A stretch of DNA of 52,466 nt from positions 1 through 52,466 of the forward strand of contig JAFWTC010000051.1 in the NCBI GenBank assembly GCA_017519045.1, read 5' to 3'. Both the position numbers and the translations under genes were made by a program. The DNA comes from Candidatus Methanomethylophilaceae archaeon. Lineage in GTDB: Archaea; Thermoplasmatota; Thermoplasmata; Methanomassiliicoccales; Methanomethylophilaceae. This document shows, in pieces, positions 16,191 to 25,419 of this stretch; position 1 is the first letter of the stretch, and every line of letters begins with the position of its first letter. The notes beneath the pieces were generated by a model, which saw only the letters and a program-made list of their open reading frames with translations, had not been told where the DNA came from and did no database searches.

Positions 16191-18424
16191 ACTACGTCCG
16201 CACCGTCCATGACCTCGGATTCCACGGTCATGACGCATCCCTTGCCGTCTCCCAGGGGGACGGCCTTGTCGCCGTCGATGACGGCCGCCACGACCTCGGG
16301 GGAGCCCTCAGGAAGCTCTATGTCCTTGCCGAGGAACTTCCCGTCCTTCACGCGGGCGACCTTTATCGTCGCCTTCTCGCAGTGCTTCACCTCTATGCGA
16401 GACGAGGAGCACTGCATGCCGCAGTTCACCGCAGTTCCGTTGGGAACGTCCTTCGACGGCTTCAGCAGGAGGATCGCGGATCCGCCCAGGGGCTCGTCGT
16501 CCGCCGCCATGAGCATCCCGGAGGACTGGACCCCGCGGAACTTGGCCGGCTTGAGGTTGGATATGACCAGGAGCTTCCTTTCAAGCATCTGCTCCCTGGA
16601 ATACACGCTCTTCAGATTGGTGACTATCTGCCTTGGCTCCTCCTCCCCCAGATCGATCTTCAGGACGTAGAGTTTCTCCGCCTCGGGATGGTCGTCCACC
16701 GAGATCACCTCGCCCACGCGGATGTCCATCCTGCGGAAGTCGGCGAACGGCCCGTCCAGGACCGCCGCGGGAGCCTCCTTCTTCTGCTCCTTCGGCTTCT
16801 CCTCCTTCTTGACCTCGATCTTCCTGTACACGGGTATGGGCTCCTGAAGAGCCTGTCCGGCGGGGACGGGCTCCATGATCTTGTCGAATCCCATGTCCTC
16901 CGGGGTGCCGCAGTACCCCAGGTAGCTCCAGACCTTCTCGGACGACCTGGGCATGTAGGGCCAGGCCATCATGCAGAGGGCCTTCACGATGCGCAGGTTG
17001 TCGCCCATGACCCTCCCGCAGGCTTCTTTATCGTCCTTGACGAGGGCCCAGGGCTTCTTGGAGTCGAAGTACCTGTTCCCGAAGTGGGCCAGGTCCATCA
17101 TGACCTTCAGGCCCTTCTTGAAGTCGCACCTGCCGACGCATTCGGAGTACTCCTTGAAGGCGTCCTCGATGGCCTTCCCGGCCTCGGGGTCGCCTCCGGC
17201 CTCCGGGACGGTCCCGAAGTTCTTCTTGGTGAAGCTGAGGCACCTGTGGTAGTAGTTCCCGAGGTCCGCGACCAGCTCGTTGTTGATCTTCGTGATGAAG
17301 TCGTCCCAGGAGAATTCGGAGTCGTGTGTGTCCGGCATTATCGCCGACAGGTAGTACCTTATCAGGTCCGCGTCGTACTCCTTCAGCACCGAAGGGATGT
17401 CTATCGCCCCTCCGCGGCTCTTGGAGAACTTCCCGCCGCCGATCATCAGGTACTCGTTGGCAGGGATGTCGTAGGGCAGGTCCATTCCGCCCACGCCCAT
17501 CAGTATGGCGGGCCAGATTATCGAATGGAAGGGGATGTTGTCCTTCCCTATGAAGTAGTAATGCCTGCACTCGGGGTCCTTCCAGAACTCCTTCCAGTAG
17601 TCGGGCTTCCCGATCATCCTGGAGTACTCGACGGACGCGCTCAGGTATCCTATGACGGCGTCGAACCAGACGTAGATAACCTTGTCGTCCCATCCCTCCT
17701 CCGGGATCGGCACCCCCCAGGACATGTCCCTGGTTATCGCCCTGTCCTGGAGGCCGCCCTCCAGCCAGTTCTGGGTGAACGCCTTGACGTTGGACCTCCA
17801 GTCCTCCTTGGACTCGATGAACCTTATCAGGTCGTCGGTGAACGCGCTCAGCTTGAGGAAGAAGTGGCTGGTCGGCCTGACCTCGGGCCTCGAGCCGCAC
17901 AAGGTGCAGTAGGGGTCTATGAGCATTCCCGCCTCGAACGTCGTGCCGCAGCTGTCGCACTGGTCGCTGCGGGTCTTCTCGGCCTTGCACACGGGGCACA
18001 CGCCCTCCACGTAGCGGTCCGGGAGGAAGCGGGCGCATTTGGGGCAGTAGTACTGCTCCGTCTCCTTGACGTAGATGTAGCCCTTGGACTTCAGCTCCTC
18101 GAATATCTTCTGCACGACCTCGAAATGGGTGGGGCAATGGGTCTTGTTGTAGAGGGTGTACTCTATGCCCATGTCCTCGATCGCCTTCTTGTTGATCTCG
18201 TGATACTTGTCCGCGTACTGCTCCGGGGTCATCCCGTTCTTCTCCGCGGATACGGTGATGGGGGTCCCGTGCTGGTCGGACCCGCCCACCATCAGGACCT
18301 CGTCCCCCAGCAGGCGGTGGTACCTGCTGAAAATGTCCGGGGGCAGGAGGGAGCCGGCCAGATGGCCCAGGTGGATCGGCCCGTTGGCGTACGGCCAGGC
18401 GATGTTTATGCAGATCTTCGACAT
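16187..18424 (-). CDS. metG: Methionyl-tRNA synthetase
   Basis: 745 residues, the class I enzyme that charges tRNA-Met. HLGH near residue 18 is the HIGH motif and KFSKS is the KMSKS motif. A four-Cys zinc knuckle region (CPKCARFLPDRY ... CPVC ... CDSC ... CTLC) marks the two-knuckle type. The C-terminal part from about residue 600 is an EMAP/Arc1p-like tRNA-binding domain (DIRVGEVISVDDHPEAEKL), joined by a Lys/Glu-rich linker. A TATA-like element lies about 39 nt upstream. It is translationally coupled to the PHP gene downstream. No CGA codon was found when read codon by codon. Confidence 0.97.
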   Translation of the reverse strand: MSKICINIAWPYANGPIHLGHLAGSLLPPDIFSRYHRLLGDEVLMVGGSDQHGTPITVSAEKNGMTPEQYADKYHEINKKAIEDMGIEYTLYNKTHCPTHFEVVQKIFEELKSKGYIYVKETEQYYCPKCARFLPDRYVEGVCPVCKAEKTRSDQCDSCGTTFEAGMLIDPYCTLCGSRPEVRPTSHFFLKLSAFTDDLIRFIESKEDWRSNVKAFTQNWLEGGLQDRAITRDMSWGVPIPEEGWDDKVIYVWFDAVIGYLSASVEYSRMIGKPDYWKEFWKDPECRHYYFIGKDNIPFHSIIWPAILMGVGGMDLPYDIPANEYLMIGGGKFSKSRGGAIDIPSVLKEYDADLIRYYLSAIMPDTHDSEFSWDDFITKINNELVADLGNYYHRCLSFTKKNFGTVPEAGGDPEAGKAIEDAFKEYSECVGRCDFKKGLKVMMDLAHFGNRYFDSKKPWALVKDDKEACGRVMGDNLRIVKALCMMAWPYMPRSSEKVWSYLGYCGTPEDMGFDKIMEPVPAGQALQEPIPVYRKIEVKKEEKPKEQKKEAPAAVLDGPFADFRRMDIRVGEVISVDDHPEAEKLYVLKIDLGEEEPRQIVTNLKSVYSREQMLERKLLVISNLKPAKFRGVQSSGMLMAADDEPLGGSAILLLKPSKDVPNGTAVNCGMQCSSSRIEVKHCEKATIKVARVKDGKFLGKDIELPEGSPEVVAAVIDGDKAVPLGDGKGCVMTVESEVMDGADVV

Positions 18425-18558
18425 TTTAACCTGGCGACCCCAGTACGTTGGACCGTCTTATATCTTTCATATACGGAAGAGACGCTAGGAAGAGGAATAC
18501 GCCTCGATTCAGATCCGATATGCTAAACCCTTTTATCGGATGAGCAAATCAAAGGCGC

Positions 18559-20325
18559 ATGAGAATAGCCGCGGTCCTGGCCGACAGGTGTCAGCCCAAG
18601 AAGTGCAACAAGGAGTGCGAGCGCTTCTGCCCCTTGAACCGCACGGGGGCCCAGTGCGTCGTCTTCGGCGAGAAGGGAAAGCCCATCATCTCCGAGACCC
18701 TCTGCCAGGGATGCGGGATATGCACCAACAAGTGCCAGTTCAAGGCCGTCAAGATCATCGGCCTCGCCGACGAGCTCAAGGAGGACATCATCCACCGCTA
18801 CGGGGAGAACGCCTTCCGTCTGTACCGCCTTCCCGTCCCGAAGAAGGGCCTGGTGACTGGAATCCTCGGCCCCAACGGAATCGGGAAGTCCACCGCTATC
18901 AGGATGCTGTCCGGAGCCGAGATACCCAACCTCGGGAACTACGAGAACCCCCCGACGAAGGAGGAGGTCCTGAAGCATTTCGCCGGAACCGAGATCCACG
19001 ACTACCTCCAGAACGTCTACGACGGGAAGATAAAGACGGCCATCAAGCCACAGTACGTGGACAAGCTCCCCCAGTCCGTGAAGGGCGTGGTCAGGGACCT
19101 GCTGTCGAAGGTCGAGGAGCGCATGACCATCCAGGAGGCCGCCGAGATGTTCGACCTCACCGAGGTCCTGGACAGGGAACTGGACAAGCTCTCAGGAGGG
19201 GAGCTGCAGAGGCTCGCCATGGCCGCCACCGTGATGAAGGACGCCGACGTCTACTACTTCGACGAGCCCACTTCCTACCTGGACATCTACCAGAGGGTGA
19301 AGATGGCAAGGATCATCAAGGACCTGAGCGCGGACAAGCAGGTGGTCGTCATCGAGCACGACCTCGCCATCCTGGACTTCCTGGCGGACAACGTCCACCT
19401 CGTCTACGGCTCCGAGGGGGCGTACGGCGTGTTCACATTGGCCAGACAGGTCAGGACCGCCATCAACGCCTATCTGGACGGATACCTCCCGGAGGAGAAC
19501 ATAAGGTTCAGGGAGCGCCCGATAGAGTTCGAGGCGTCCCCGCCCAGGAGCGACTGGCAGACCCCCGACGTCATCTCCTTCGACAGCCTGGAGAAGGACT
19601 TCGGGGAGTTCAAGATGGACATCACCGGAGGATCGGTGAAGATAGGGGAGTCCGTGGGGGTCGTGGGGCCGAACGCCACCGGGAAGACCACCTTCGTGAA
19701 GATCCTGGCCGGGGTCATCGAGGCCGACTCTGGGACCATGGAGGGCAAGGTGAAGGTGTCGTACAAGCCGCAGTACATATCCGCGGACTTCGAAGGCACC
19801 GTCCAGGACCTCCTGCTCACCTGCGACTACGACACGATCAGCTCCGGTTTCTTCACCGGGGAGGTCATCGAGCCCCTGGGGATCAAGTACCTCATGGACA
19901 AGAAGGTGTCCAGGCTGTCCGGGGGAGAGCTCCAGAGGGTGGCCATCACCATCTGCCTGTCCAAGGAGGCCGACATGTACCTCTTCGACGAGCCCTCCGC
20001 CTACCTGGACTCCAACCAGAGGATGATAGCCGCCAAGACCATCAGGAGGATGATGGAGAAGACCGGACGCAGCGCCATGATAGTGGACCACGACGTCTAC
20101 TTCCTGGACATGGTCTCCGACTCCCTCATGGTGTTCGGAGGCGAGCCCGGCCACCACGGCATAGGCGACGGGCCGTTCGACATGAGGGAGGGCATGAACC
20201 GCTTCCTCTCGGCCGTGGACATCACGTTCAGACGCGACGCGGACACTCACCGTCCGAGGATAAACAAACCCGAGTCGAGGCTGGACAGGGAGCAGAAGTC
20301 GTCGGGCGAGTACTACTACTCCTGA
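18559..20325 (+). CDS. ABCE1/Rli1 ribosome-recycling ATPase
   Basis: 588 residues. The N-terminus has two ferredoxin-like 4Fe-4S sites (CQPKKCNKECERFCP and CQGCGICTNKCQF), then two ABC ATPase domains with Walker A GPNGIGKST and GPNATGKTT, signatures LSGGELQR (twice) and Walker B FDEP (twice). This protein splits the archaeal ribosome after termination and is strictly archaeal or eukaryotic, which fixes the domain of life. A TATA-like TTTTATC lies about 25 nt before the ATG, so the gene is probably leaderless. Confidence 0.97.
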   Translation: MRIAAVLADRCQPKKCNKECERFCPLNRTGAQCVVFGEKGKPIISETLCQGCGICTNKCQFKAVKIIGLADELKEDIIHRYGENAFRLYRLPVPKKGLVTGILGPNGIGKSTAIRMLSGAEIPNLGNYENPPTKEEVLKHFAGTEIHDYLQNVYDGKIKTAIKPQYVDKLPQSVKGVVRDLLSKVEERMTIQEAAEMFDLTEVLDRELDKLSGGELQRLAMAATVMKDADVYYFDEPTSYLDIYQRVKMARIIKDLSADKQVVVIEHDLAILDFLADNVHLVYGSEGAYGVFTLARQVRTAINAYLDGYLPEENIRFRERPIEFEASPPRSDWQTPDVISFDSLEKDFGEFKMDITGGSVKIGESVGVVGPNATGKTTFVKILAGVIEADSGTMEGKVKVSYKPQYISADFEGTVQDLLLTCDYDTISSGFFTGEVIEPLGIKYLMDKKVSRLSGGELQRVAITICLSKEADMYLFDEPSAYLDSNQRMIAAKTIRRMMEKTGRSAMIVDHDVYFLDMVSDSLMVFGGEPGHHGIGDGPFDMREGMNRFLSAVDITFRRDADTHRPRINKPESRLDREQKSSGEYYYS

Positions 20326-20364
20326 TCTCCATAAACGGATCCCGATACGAATCAATATATAGCA

Positions 20365-20378
20365 TTAGGAAATCCTAA
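20365..20378. promoter_or_regulatory. Palindromic DtxR/IdeR-like box at the start of the PHP gene
   Basis: TTAGGA-AA-TCCTAA is a perfect inverted repeat placed between a TATA-like element (20354-20360) and the ATG at 20384, just where a repressor would block initiation. Its TTAGG...CCTAA shape recalls DtxR-family metal-repressor sites. A similar site is found at 23356. Confidence 0.4.
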
Positions 20379-20383
20379 ACGTC

Positions 20384-21436
20384 ATGGGCAGGGCTGACAC
20401 GCACCTCCATACGCATTACTCGGGATACTCGCAGCTCGGCAAGAGCATGAAGTTCCCCGAGTCCGTCATATCCCCCGAGACCCAGGTCGACAAGATGAGG
20501 TCTCTCGGCTACGACGTCATGGCCATAACCGACCACGACGAGACCGCCGGGGCGTTCAGGGGAGCGAAGTACGCCAAGAAGTTCGACGACATCGAGCTCA
20601 TCGTAGGCGAGGAGGTCAGCACCGCGGACGGCGAAATCATAGGGCTTTTCCTCAACGAAAGGGTCCCCAAGGGCCTCTCCGTCGAGGAGACCGTCGACAT
20701 CATCAGGTCCCAGGACGGGATGGTCATCGCCCCTCACCCCTTCAGCTTCCACGTCCCCGGCCTTCAGGAGAAGATCCTCGAGATAGACATAGACGGCTTC
20801 GAGACCATCAACGGAGGCCATCCGGACAAGTACTCCAACATGTTCGCCAAGAAGGTCATGGACGCCTATCCCGGGAGATGGGCCGACCTGGCAGGCAGCG
20901 ACGCGCATTCAGTATACACGTCCGGCACCTGCTGGACGGAGTTCGAGGGCGTCACTGCCGAGGATTTCCGCAAGTCCATCGAGAAGAGGACCACCCGCGC
21001 CGTAGGGAAGGCCGCTCCTCCGTTCGGACAGGTCCAATGGAGCGCGGAGGTCGTCATGGGAGGGCAGAAGCTCCTCTTCAAGAAGCTCAAAGGCGACCTG
21101 GACCAGGAAGAGGGCGACCAGCTCGCCGAGAAGATCCTCAGCATCAACAGCCTCAAGGCCGCGTCCGGGCTCATCGCCGGAAGCATGTACCTGTTCCCCC
21201 CGATAACCTGTCTGGCCAGCACCCTGAGCCTCATCTACCTGGGCATCGGGTCCAGGAAGATGATCTCGAAGATGGGCGACAGGCTCGCCGGAATCGACAA
21301 GATCCTTCGCAAGAGGGACGGCGGGGAGGTCAAGAATGCCGTGCTACAAGGTGGCGACCTGCATTCCGAGAAGGTTCCTAGACCCGTTGATGGACGAAGT
21401 GACGGCATCGGTCAGCCCCCTATACGGCGGCTATGA
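20384..21436 (+). CDS. PHP-domain protein with C-terminal membrane segment
   Basis: 350 residues. PHP motifs: DTHLHTHYSG, AITDHDE, GEEVS, APHPFSFH and AGSDAHS, so it is a probable metal-dependent phosphoesterase. Residues about 255-290 hold a hydrophobic pair of segments (GLIAGSMYLFPPITCLASTL...). The last third of the extra tail overlaps the next gene by about 100 bases and does not look coding. The true end may lie earlier; an in-frame CGA stands at 21395-21397. A palindromic metal-box-like site covers the start. ATG 20384 follows a TATA-like box by about 27 nt. Confidence 0.85.
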   Translation: MGRADTHLHTHYSGYSQLGKSMKFPESVISPETQVDKMRSLGYDVMAITDHDETAGAFRGAKYAKKFDDIELIVGEEVSTADGEIIGLFLNERVPKGLSVEETVDIIRSQDGMVIAPHPFSFHVPGLQEKILEIDIDGFETINGGHPDKYSNMFAKKVMDAYPGRWADLAGSDAHSVYTSGTCWTEFEGVTAEDFRKSIEKRTTRAVGKAAPPFGQVQWSAEVVMGGQKLLFKKLKGDLDQEEGDQLAEKILSINSLKAASGLIAGSMYLFPPITCLASTLSLIYLGIGSRKMISKMGDRLAGIDKILRKRDGGEVKNAVLQGGDLHSEKVPRPVDGRSDGIGQPPIRRL

Positions 21437-21692
21437 CAGATGCTTCTCGTACTGGCCCGTCACCGGCACATGGAGGCCGCTGGAAGGCTCCCGCCCGTTT
21501 CTGGGAAGGATAGGGGAGATCGAGGCCGCGGAAGAGTACAGGGTCGAGTTCGCCGTGCGCGAGGAGGACCTGGGCGCCGCGGTGGCAGCGATCCGCAGGA
21601 TCCATCCTTACGAAGAGCCGGCGATAGACATCATCCCGATGATTCCGTGGAAGGACGTCGCTGCTTCGGACGATAGGAGTAGATGTTGTCGA
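21336..21692 (+). CDS. NIF3/CutA-like small protein (YqfO C-terminal type)
   Basis: About 118 residues. MPCYKVATCIP, YDRCFSYWPVTGTWRPLEGS, IGEIEAAEEYRVEF and IHPYEEPAIDI match the stand-alone form of the domain inserted in NIF3/YqfO proteins, related to CutA; its role is unclear, possibly metal or nucleotide sensing. GGGGAGGT sits 7 nt before the ATG. Family members end near PYEEPAxD plus about ten residues. No standard stop occurs there; the frame would run to 21758 into antisense of the next gene, while CGA at 21690-21692 would close it. The end is therefore uncertain. Confidence 0.75.
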
Positions 21693-22239
21693 AGGTCTTC
21701 TGCATCCTGTGAATCTGAAGGCTCTGCCTCCTGTACGAGAGCTCCTCCGGGTCCATGATGCCTATCCTGACGTAATCGGCCAGGACGTCGAAGGCCTCGT
21801 CATAGTCGCACTCGACGCCGACCATGATGTCTATCAGCCTGTTGCGGCACCTTATGTTCTTGGGGAGCTCGTCGCCGTTGTCCTGGAGGAACCTCTCCTA
21901 GATCTCCGGGAACCTGTCCAGGTTGATGCAGCACTGCTCCTTGGCCTCGTCGTACCTCTCGGACCCGTACAGCCCGTCTATGTACGCCTCGGTGACCTTG
22001 AAGCGATCGTACTCGTCCATGTCCAGTGATAGGGCGTAGGAGCCCGCGGAGGCCGAAAGGCCGTAGTTGTGGTCCTCCTCCGAGCGGAGCATGAGGTCGA
22101 TGAAGAACGCCTGGGGGGACGAGACGTCGATTCCGGGGAGGTACCTCCTCACCTTCACCTTGAAGGGGTCGTTGAGGCCCTCGTACCATTCGGCGACGCC
22201 GGCTGCGGATATCTCCGGGGGGACGGGGTTCTGGTTCAT
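21631..22239 (-). CDS. Unknown protein with an in-frame TAG (possible pyrrolysine) codon
   Basis: 202 residues counting codon 114, which is TAG (21898-21900). Upstream: MNQNPVPPEISAAGVAEWYE..., ending NLDRFPEI. Downstream, the same frame continues with normal GC3-rich codons (ERFLQDNGDELPKN, GVECDYDEAFDVLADYV, MDPEELSYRRQSLQIHRM) to a TGA at 21631. The composition is acidic and helical with no known motif. The start ATG overlaps the TGA of the CDF gene by four bases, so both are in one operon. Known: Methanomassiliicoccales can decode TAG as pyrrolysine; a nonsense mutation is the alternative. The last eight codons after CGA (21658-21660) look non-coding. Confidence 0.7.
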
Positions 22240-23297
22240 GGACGTGTATCCCGCATCTCGCTTTTATCCGTTTCATCCAGATTGAAGACGACCATCCCGT
22301 CGGGGCCGTGGGGGTTGGTGCAACAGAGGGTGCGGGAGGTCCATTCCAGGCTCCTCTCGAACTGCGCCGCCCTGTGCGCGCACGCGTACTCGCAATAGCG
22401 GCAGATGAAGTCCGGGCAAGGGACGGTGGTTATCGAGACGTCGGTGGACTCCCCGAACCTGGAACACAGGGCCTCCTCCACCTCCGACGTCTCCACGGAC
22501 GCCGCCTCCACGGTCATGTCGCGGGGAAGGACCGCGCGCATGTCGACGTACAGCCTCGGGCCGTACTTGATTATCCTGAGCCCGTAGACGTCTATCCAAT
22601 GGTAGTGGCGGTGGTCGTTCAGGCAGTCGGCCACGTCGGATATTAGCTTCTCGTCGGAGCCGTCCACGACGTCGTGAAGGCATTCCCGTATGACCTTGAC
22701 CCCGGTGCGGATGATGACGAACCCGAAGAACATGGCTATGACCGGATCCAGCCAAAGCGCCTCGTACCCCAGCGCCTGCACGGCGTACATGACGGCCAGC
22801 CCGGCTATTATGCCGATGGACGAGAGGGTGTCGGAGCACAGGTGCTTCCCGCTGGCCTCCAGCGCCGCGGAGCGGTTCCTCCTCCCGCGCGATATGGCCG
22901 CCCTGCCGACCGCCAGGTTGACGACGGCCGTCACCGCGATGAGAATCAGCCCCACGTCCAGGTCGCGTATCTCGCTCGGATTGATCAGCCTGTCCACCGA
23001 TTCCAGAAGTATCAGGCCTCCCGCGATGGTTATGAGCGTACCCTCCACGGAGGCGGAGATCGTCTCCACCTTCCCGTGTCCGAAAGGATGGTCCCTGTCC
23101 GCAGGCTTGGCGGACATGTACAGCGCGTACAGGCCGACGAACGCGGCGACCACGTTCACTATGGACTCCAGCGCGTCCGTGAGGATCGAGACGGAGCCGG
23201 TGAGGCCGTAGGCCAGGAACTTCATGGCCATCAGGGTGACCCCTACCACGGCCACGATCTTCTGGAAATTGAAATTCTCCTTGGAGGCTTCCGTCAC
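22236..23297 (-). CDS. Cation diffusion facilitator (CDF) metal exporter with Cys-rich tail
   Basis: 353 residues from the GTG at 23297, which lies about 27 nt after an ATTTAA box; a TTG further upstream is less likely. Six hydrophobic helices with DALES and HPFGHGKVE in the first half and HLCSDTLSSIG later, the usual metal-site positions of CDF proteins. The cytoplasmic domain ends in CPDFICRYCEYACAHR, a Cys-rich extension not typical of the family that could bind metal or a cluster. It probably exports Zn, Fe or Mn by proton antiport. A metal-box-like site lies about 60 bp upstream. Confidence 0.9.
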   Translation of the reverse strand: MTEASKENFNFQKIVAVVGVTLMAMKFLAYGLTGSVSILTDALESIVNVVAAFVGLYALYMSAKPADRDHPFGHGKVETISASVEGTLITIAGGLILLESVDRLINPSEIRDLDVGLILIAVTAVVNLAVGRAAISRGRRNRSAALEASGKHLCSDTLSSIGIIAGLAVMYAVQALGYEALWLDPVIAMFFGFVIIRTGVKVIRECLHDVVDGSDEKLISDVADCLNDHRHYHWIDVYGLRIIKYGPRLYVDMRAVLPRDMTVEAASVETSEVEEALCSRFGESTDVSITTVPCPDFICRYCEYACAHRAAQFERSLEWTSRTLCCTNPHGPDGMVVFNLDETDKSEMRDTRP

Positions 23298-23355
23298 GCA
23301 TACCCGATGCAAATTCGTGTTAAATGCTTTTTCAGATAGTATGCACTTAAATATT

Positions 23356-23373
23356 ATTAGTGAAACCTAAACG
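23356..23373. promoter_or_regulatory. DtxR/IdeR-like half-palindrome upstream of the CDF gene
   Basis: ATTAGTGAAACCTAAACG matches 14 of 18 positions of the site at 20364-20381. TTAG and CCTAA are the arms. It lies next to an AATATTTAA element in the 88-bp gap before the CDF gene. Metal control of a metal exporter would make sense, but no regulator gene is in the window. Confidence 0.35.
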
Positions 23374-23385
23374 ATTCGGACCGGC

Positions 23386-24774
23386 TCAGGCGGCCTCAGA
23401 CGCCTGCTTCCCGCGCAGCATCGACGCCGCCGCCCCCGCCAGGCACATGCCCGTGCACACTACGAAGGATATCCTCAGGACGGCCATGAAGTCCCCGTAG
23501 GTCTCCGGGACGATGTTGTCCGCGGACCCCATTATCACCGAGATGAACGTCATCGCTATCCCCATGCTGACCATCATCCCGGTCTGCCTCATGACCGAGA
23601 TCATCGCCGAGGCCTCGCCCGTGTCCTGGGGAGGCACCGACGAGAGGACTATGGACGTGTTCGGGGCGGAGAACATCGAGAATCCCAGCCCCACGGTGAC
23701 CATGGTCGCGAGGACGCACCACAGCGGGGTGTCCACCTGGTAGAACACTATGGAAGCGACTCCTGCGGCTATGATCAGCATGCCGGTCGTCGGAAGGATG
23801 CGCTTGTCCTCGATTATGTCGGACCTCCTTCCGAAGTACGGGGTCAGGAAGGCCTGGATCGCCGGCTGCACCAGCATGAGGGCGCCCGCCTCGGTGGCCG
23901 ACATCCCCTGAAGGCTCTGGAGGTACAGCGCCATGAAGAACGAGATCGAGTAGGATGAGGCGTAGTTCAAGAACGCCGCGGCGCAGGACCCCGAGAACAT
24001 CCTGTTGCGGAACAGCCTGACGTCCAGGATGCGGTCCTCGGACAGGTACTGCTGGCGTACGAAGACTGCGAGAAGCGCAAGCCCGGCCAGAAGGGACGCC
24101 GCCGCCCACGGCGCTGGAAGGTTTATGACCCCGCCCATCGCCAGGAGGATGGAGACGCCGTACAGGACGCATCCGCTCCAGCTCATCCTCTCCCCTGCGC
24201 ACGGCGCTATCTCGTGCTTGAACGAGGAGATCATGAAGACCGCCACCGCCGCGAAGGGCAGTATGACCAGAAAGAGCGCGCGCCATCCCAGGAGGTCGTT
24301 CAGGACGCCGCCCACGAACGGCCCCATGGCCAGGCCGATGTACACGCAGGTCGTGTTGATCCCTATCGCCCAGCCCCTGCGGCCGCGGTCGAAGACGTCG
24401 GATATCATCGACACGCTGGTGCAGGCCACCGCGGCCGCCCCGATCCCGATAAGGACCCTGAACAGGATGATGATCCAGAAGTCGTTGCTCAGAGGGGCGA
24501 GTATGCAGGACGCCGCTATCACGGCCACCCCGGATATGAAGAGCCTCCTCTTCCCGGCTATGTCCCCCATCCTGGCGAGAGGGACCATGAAGATCACCGA
24601 TGCGAGGAGGAACGCCGTGTTGACGTACCCCAGCGAGTGGGACCCCACCGAGAACTCGTGGCCGAGGGCGTCGAGCGACAGGTTCATCATGGTGCTCAAC
24701 AGGGGCGTTATGAACGCGGCCGCGCAGCATGCCAGCATCAGCGACCTCCTCTCCGAATCGGTGTACTGTTCCAC
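23386..24774 (-). CDS. MFS multidrug-type transporter (DHA2/EmrB-like, about 14 TM)
   Basis: 462 residues from the GTG at 24774 (MEQYTDSERRS). A longer reading to 24870 would collide with the divergent cobO start. Motif A-like GDIAGKRRLFISG follows TM2, and motif C-like GPFVGGVLNDLLGWRALF lies in TM5. The number of hydrophobic segments and the long central loop fit the 14-TM drug:proton antiporter branch. It probably exports small organic compounds by proton antiport; one possible cargo is an NRPS product, but that is only inference. A TATA-like GATATAGA lies about 23 nt upstream. Confidence 0.88.
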   Translation of the reverse strand: MEQYTDSERRSLMLACCAAAFITPLLSTMMNLSLDALGHEFSVGSHSLGYVNTAFLLASVIFMVPLARMGDIAGKRRLFISGVAVIAASCILAPLSNDFWIIILFRVLIGIGAAAVACTSVSMISDVFDRGRRGWAIGINTTCVYIGLAMGPFVGGVLNDLLGWRALFLVILPFAAVAVFMISSFKHEIAPCAGERMSWSGCVLYGVSILLAMGGVINLPAPWAAASLLAGLALLAVFVRQQYLSEDRILDVRLFRNRMFSGSCAAAFLNYASSYSISFFMALYLQSLQGMSATEAGALMLVQPAIQAFLTPYFGRRSDIIEDKRILPTTGMLIIAAGVASIVFYQVDTPLWCVLATMVTVGLGFSMFSAPNTSIVLSSVPPQDTGEASAMISVMRQTGMMVSMGIAMTFISVIMGSADNIVPETYGDFMAVLRISFVVCTGMCLAGAAASMLRGKQASEAA

Positions 24775-24868
24775 GCCCGTCCTATCCCTAACCTCTATAT
24801 CCTCTTTTTCGACGGACGCCGAGCATGCTGTCGCATGGTTTATGTCGTCTTGAGGAGATGCCGCATCC

Positions 24869-25414
24869 ATGGCTCCGGATTCCGAGACGAAGAGGAGGCT
24901 TGGGCTCGTCCAGGTCTACACCGGCAACGGCAAGGGAAAGACTACCGCCTGCCTCGGGCTGGCGTTCCGCGCCTCCGGAAGGGGGCTCAACGTCCTCATG
25001 CTGCAGTTCCTGAAGCCCGCGAAGGGATACGGCGAGCACCTGGCCGCCGAGCTGATCCCGAACCTGACGATCATCCCGATGGGAGCGGACCACATGTGCG
25101 GCAAGGAGGTGACCCGTGAGGAGGACGTCGCGCTCACCAGGGAGGGCATGAGGAAGGCCGAGGAGGCCCTGAAGTCCGGCGAATACGACCTCGTCATACT
25201 CGACGAGATCAACAACTCCATGGCGTTCGGACTGGCCACGCCCGCCGACGTCATCGCGATGCTGGAGAGCCGCGCCCCGCACACGGAGGTCGTCCTCAGC
25301 GGAAGGGGGGTCCCGAAGGAGATCGTGGACTATGCGGACCTCGTCACGGAGATGAGGCTGGTCAAGCACCCGTTCGACAAGGGGATCGGAGCCAGGAAAG
25401 GAATAGAGTACTGA
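24869..25414 (+). CDS. Cob(I)yrinic acid a,c-diamide adenosyltransferase (CobO/BtuR type)
   Basis: 181 residues. The N-terminal VYTGNGKGKTTACLGLAFRA is the CobO/BtuR P-loop; further on are LVILDEINNSM and VVLSGRGVP, both typical. The enzyme transfers the adenosyl group of ATP to cob(I)alamin precursors in coenzyme B12 synthesis or salvage. A TTTATG element lies about 27 nt before the ATG. RidA starts six bases after its stop, so the two are probably one operon. Confidence 0.93.
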   Translation: MAPDSETKRRLGLVQVYTGNGKGKTTACLGLAFRASGRGLNVLMLQFLKPAKGYGEHLAAELIPNLTIIPMGADHMCGKEVTREEDVALTREGMRKAEEALKSGEYDLVILDEINNSMAFGLATPADVIAMLESRAPHTEVVLSGRGVPKEIVDYADLVTEMRLVKHPFDKGIGARKGIEY

Positions 25415-25419
25415 TAACC

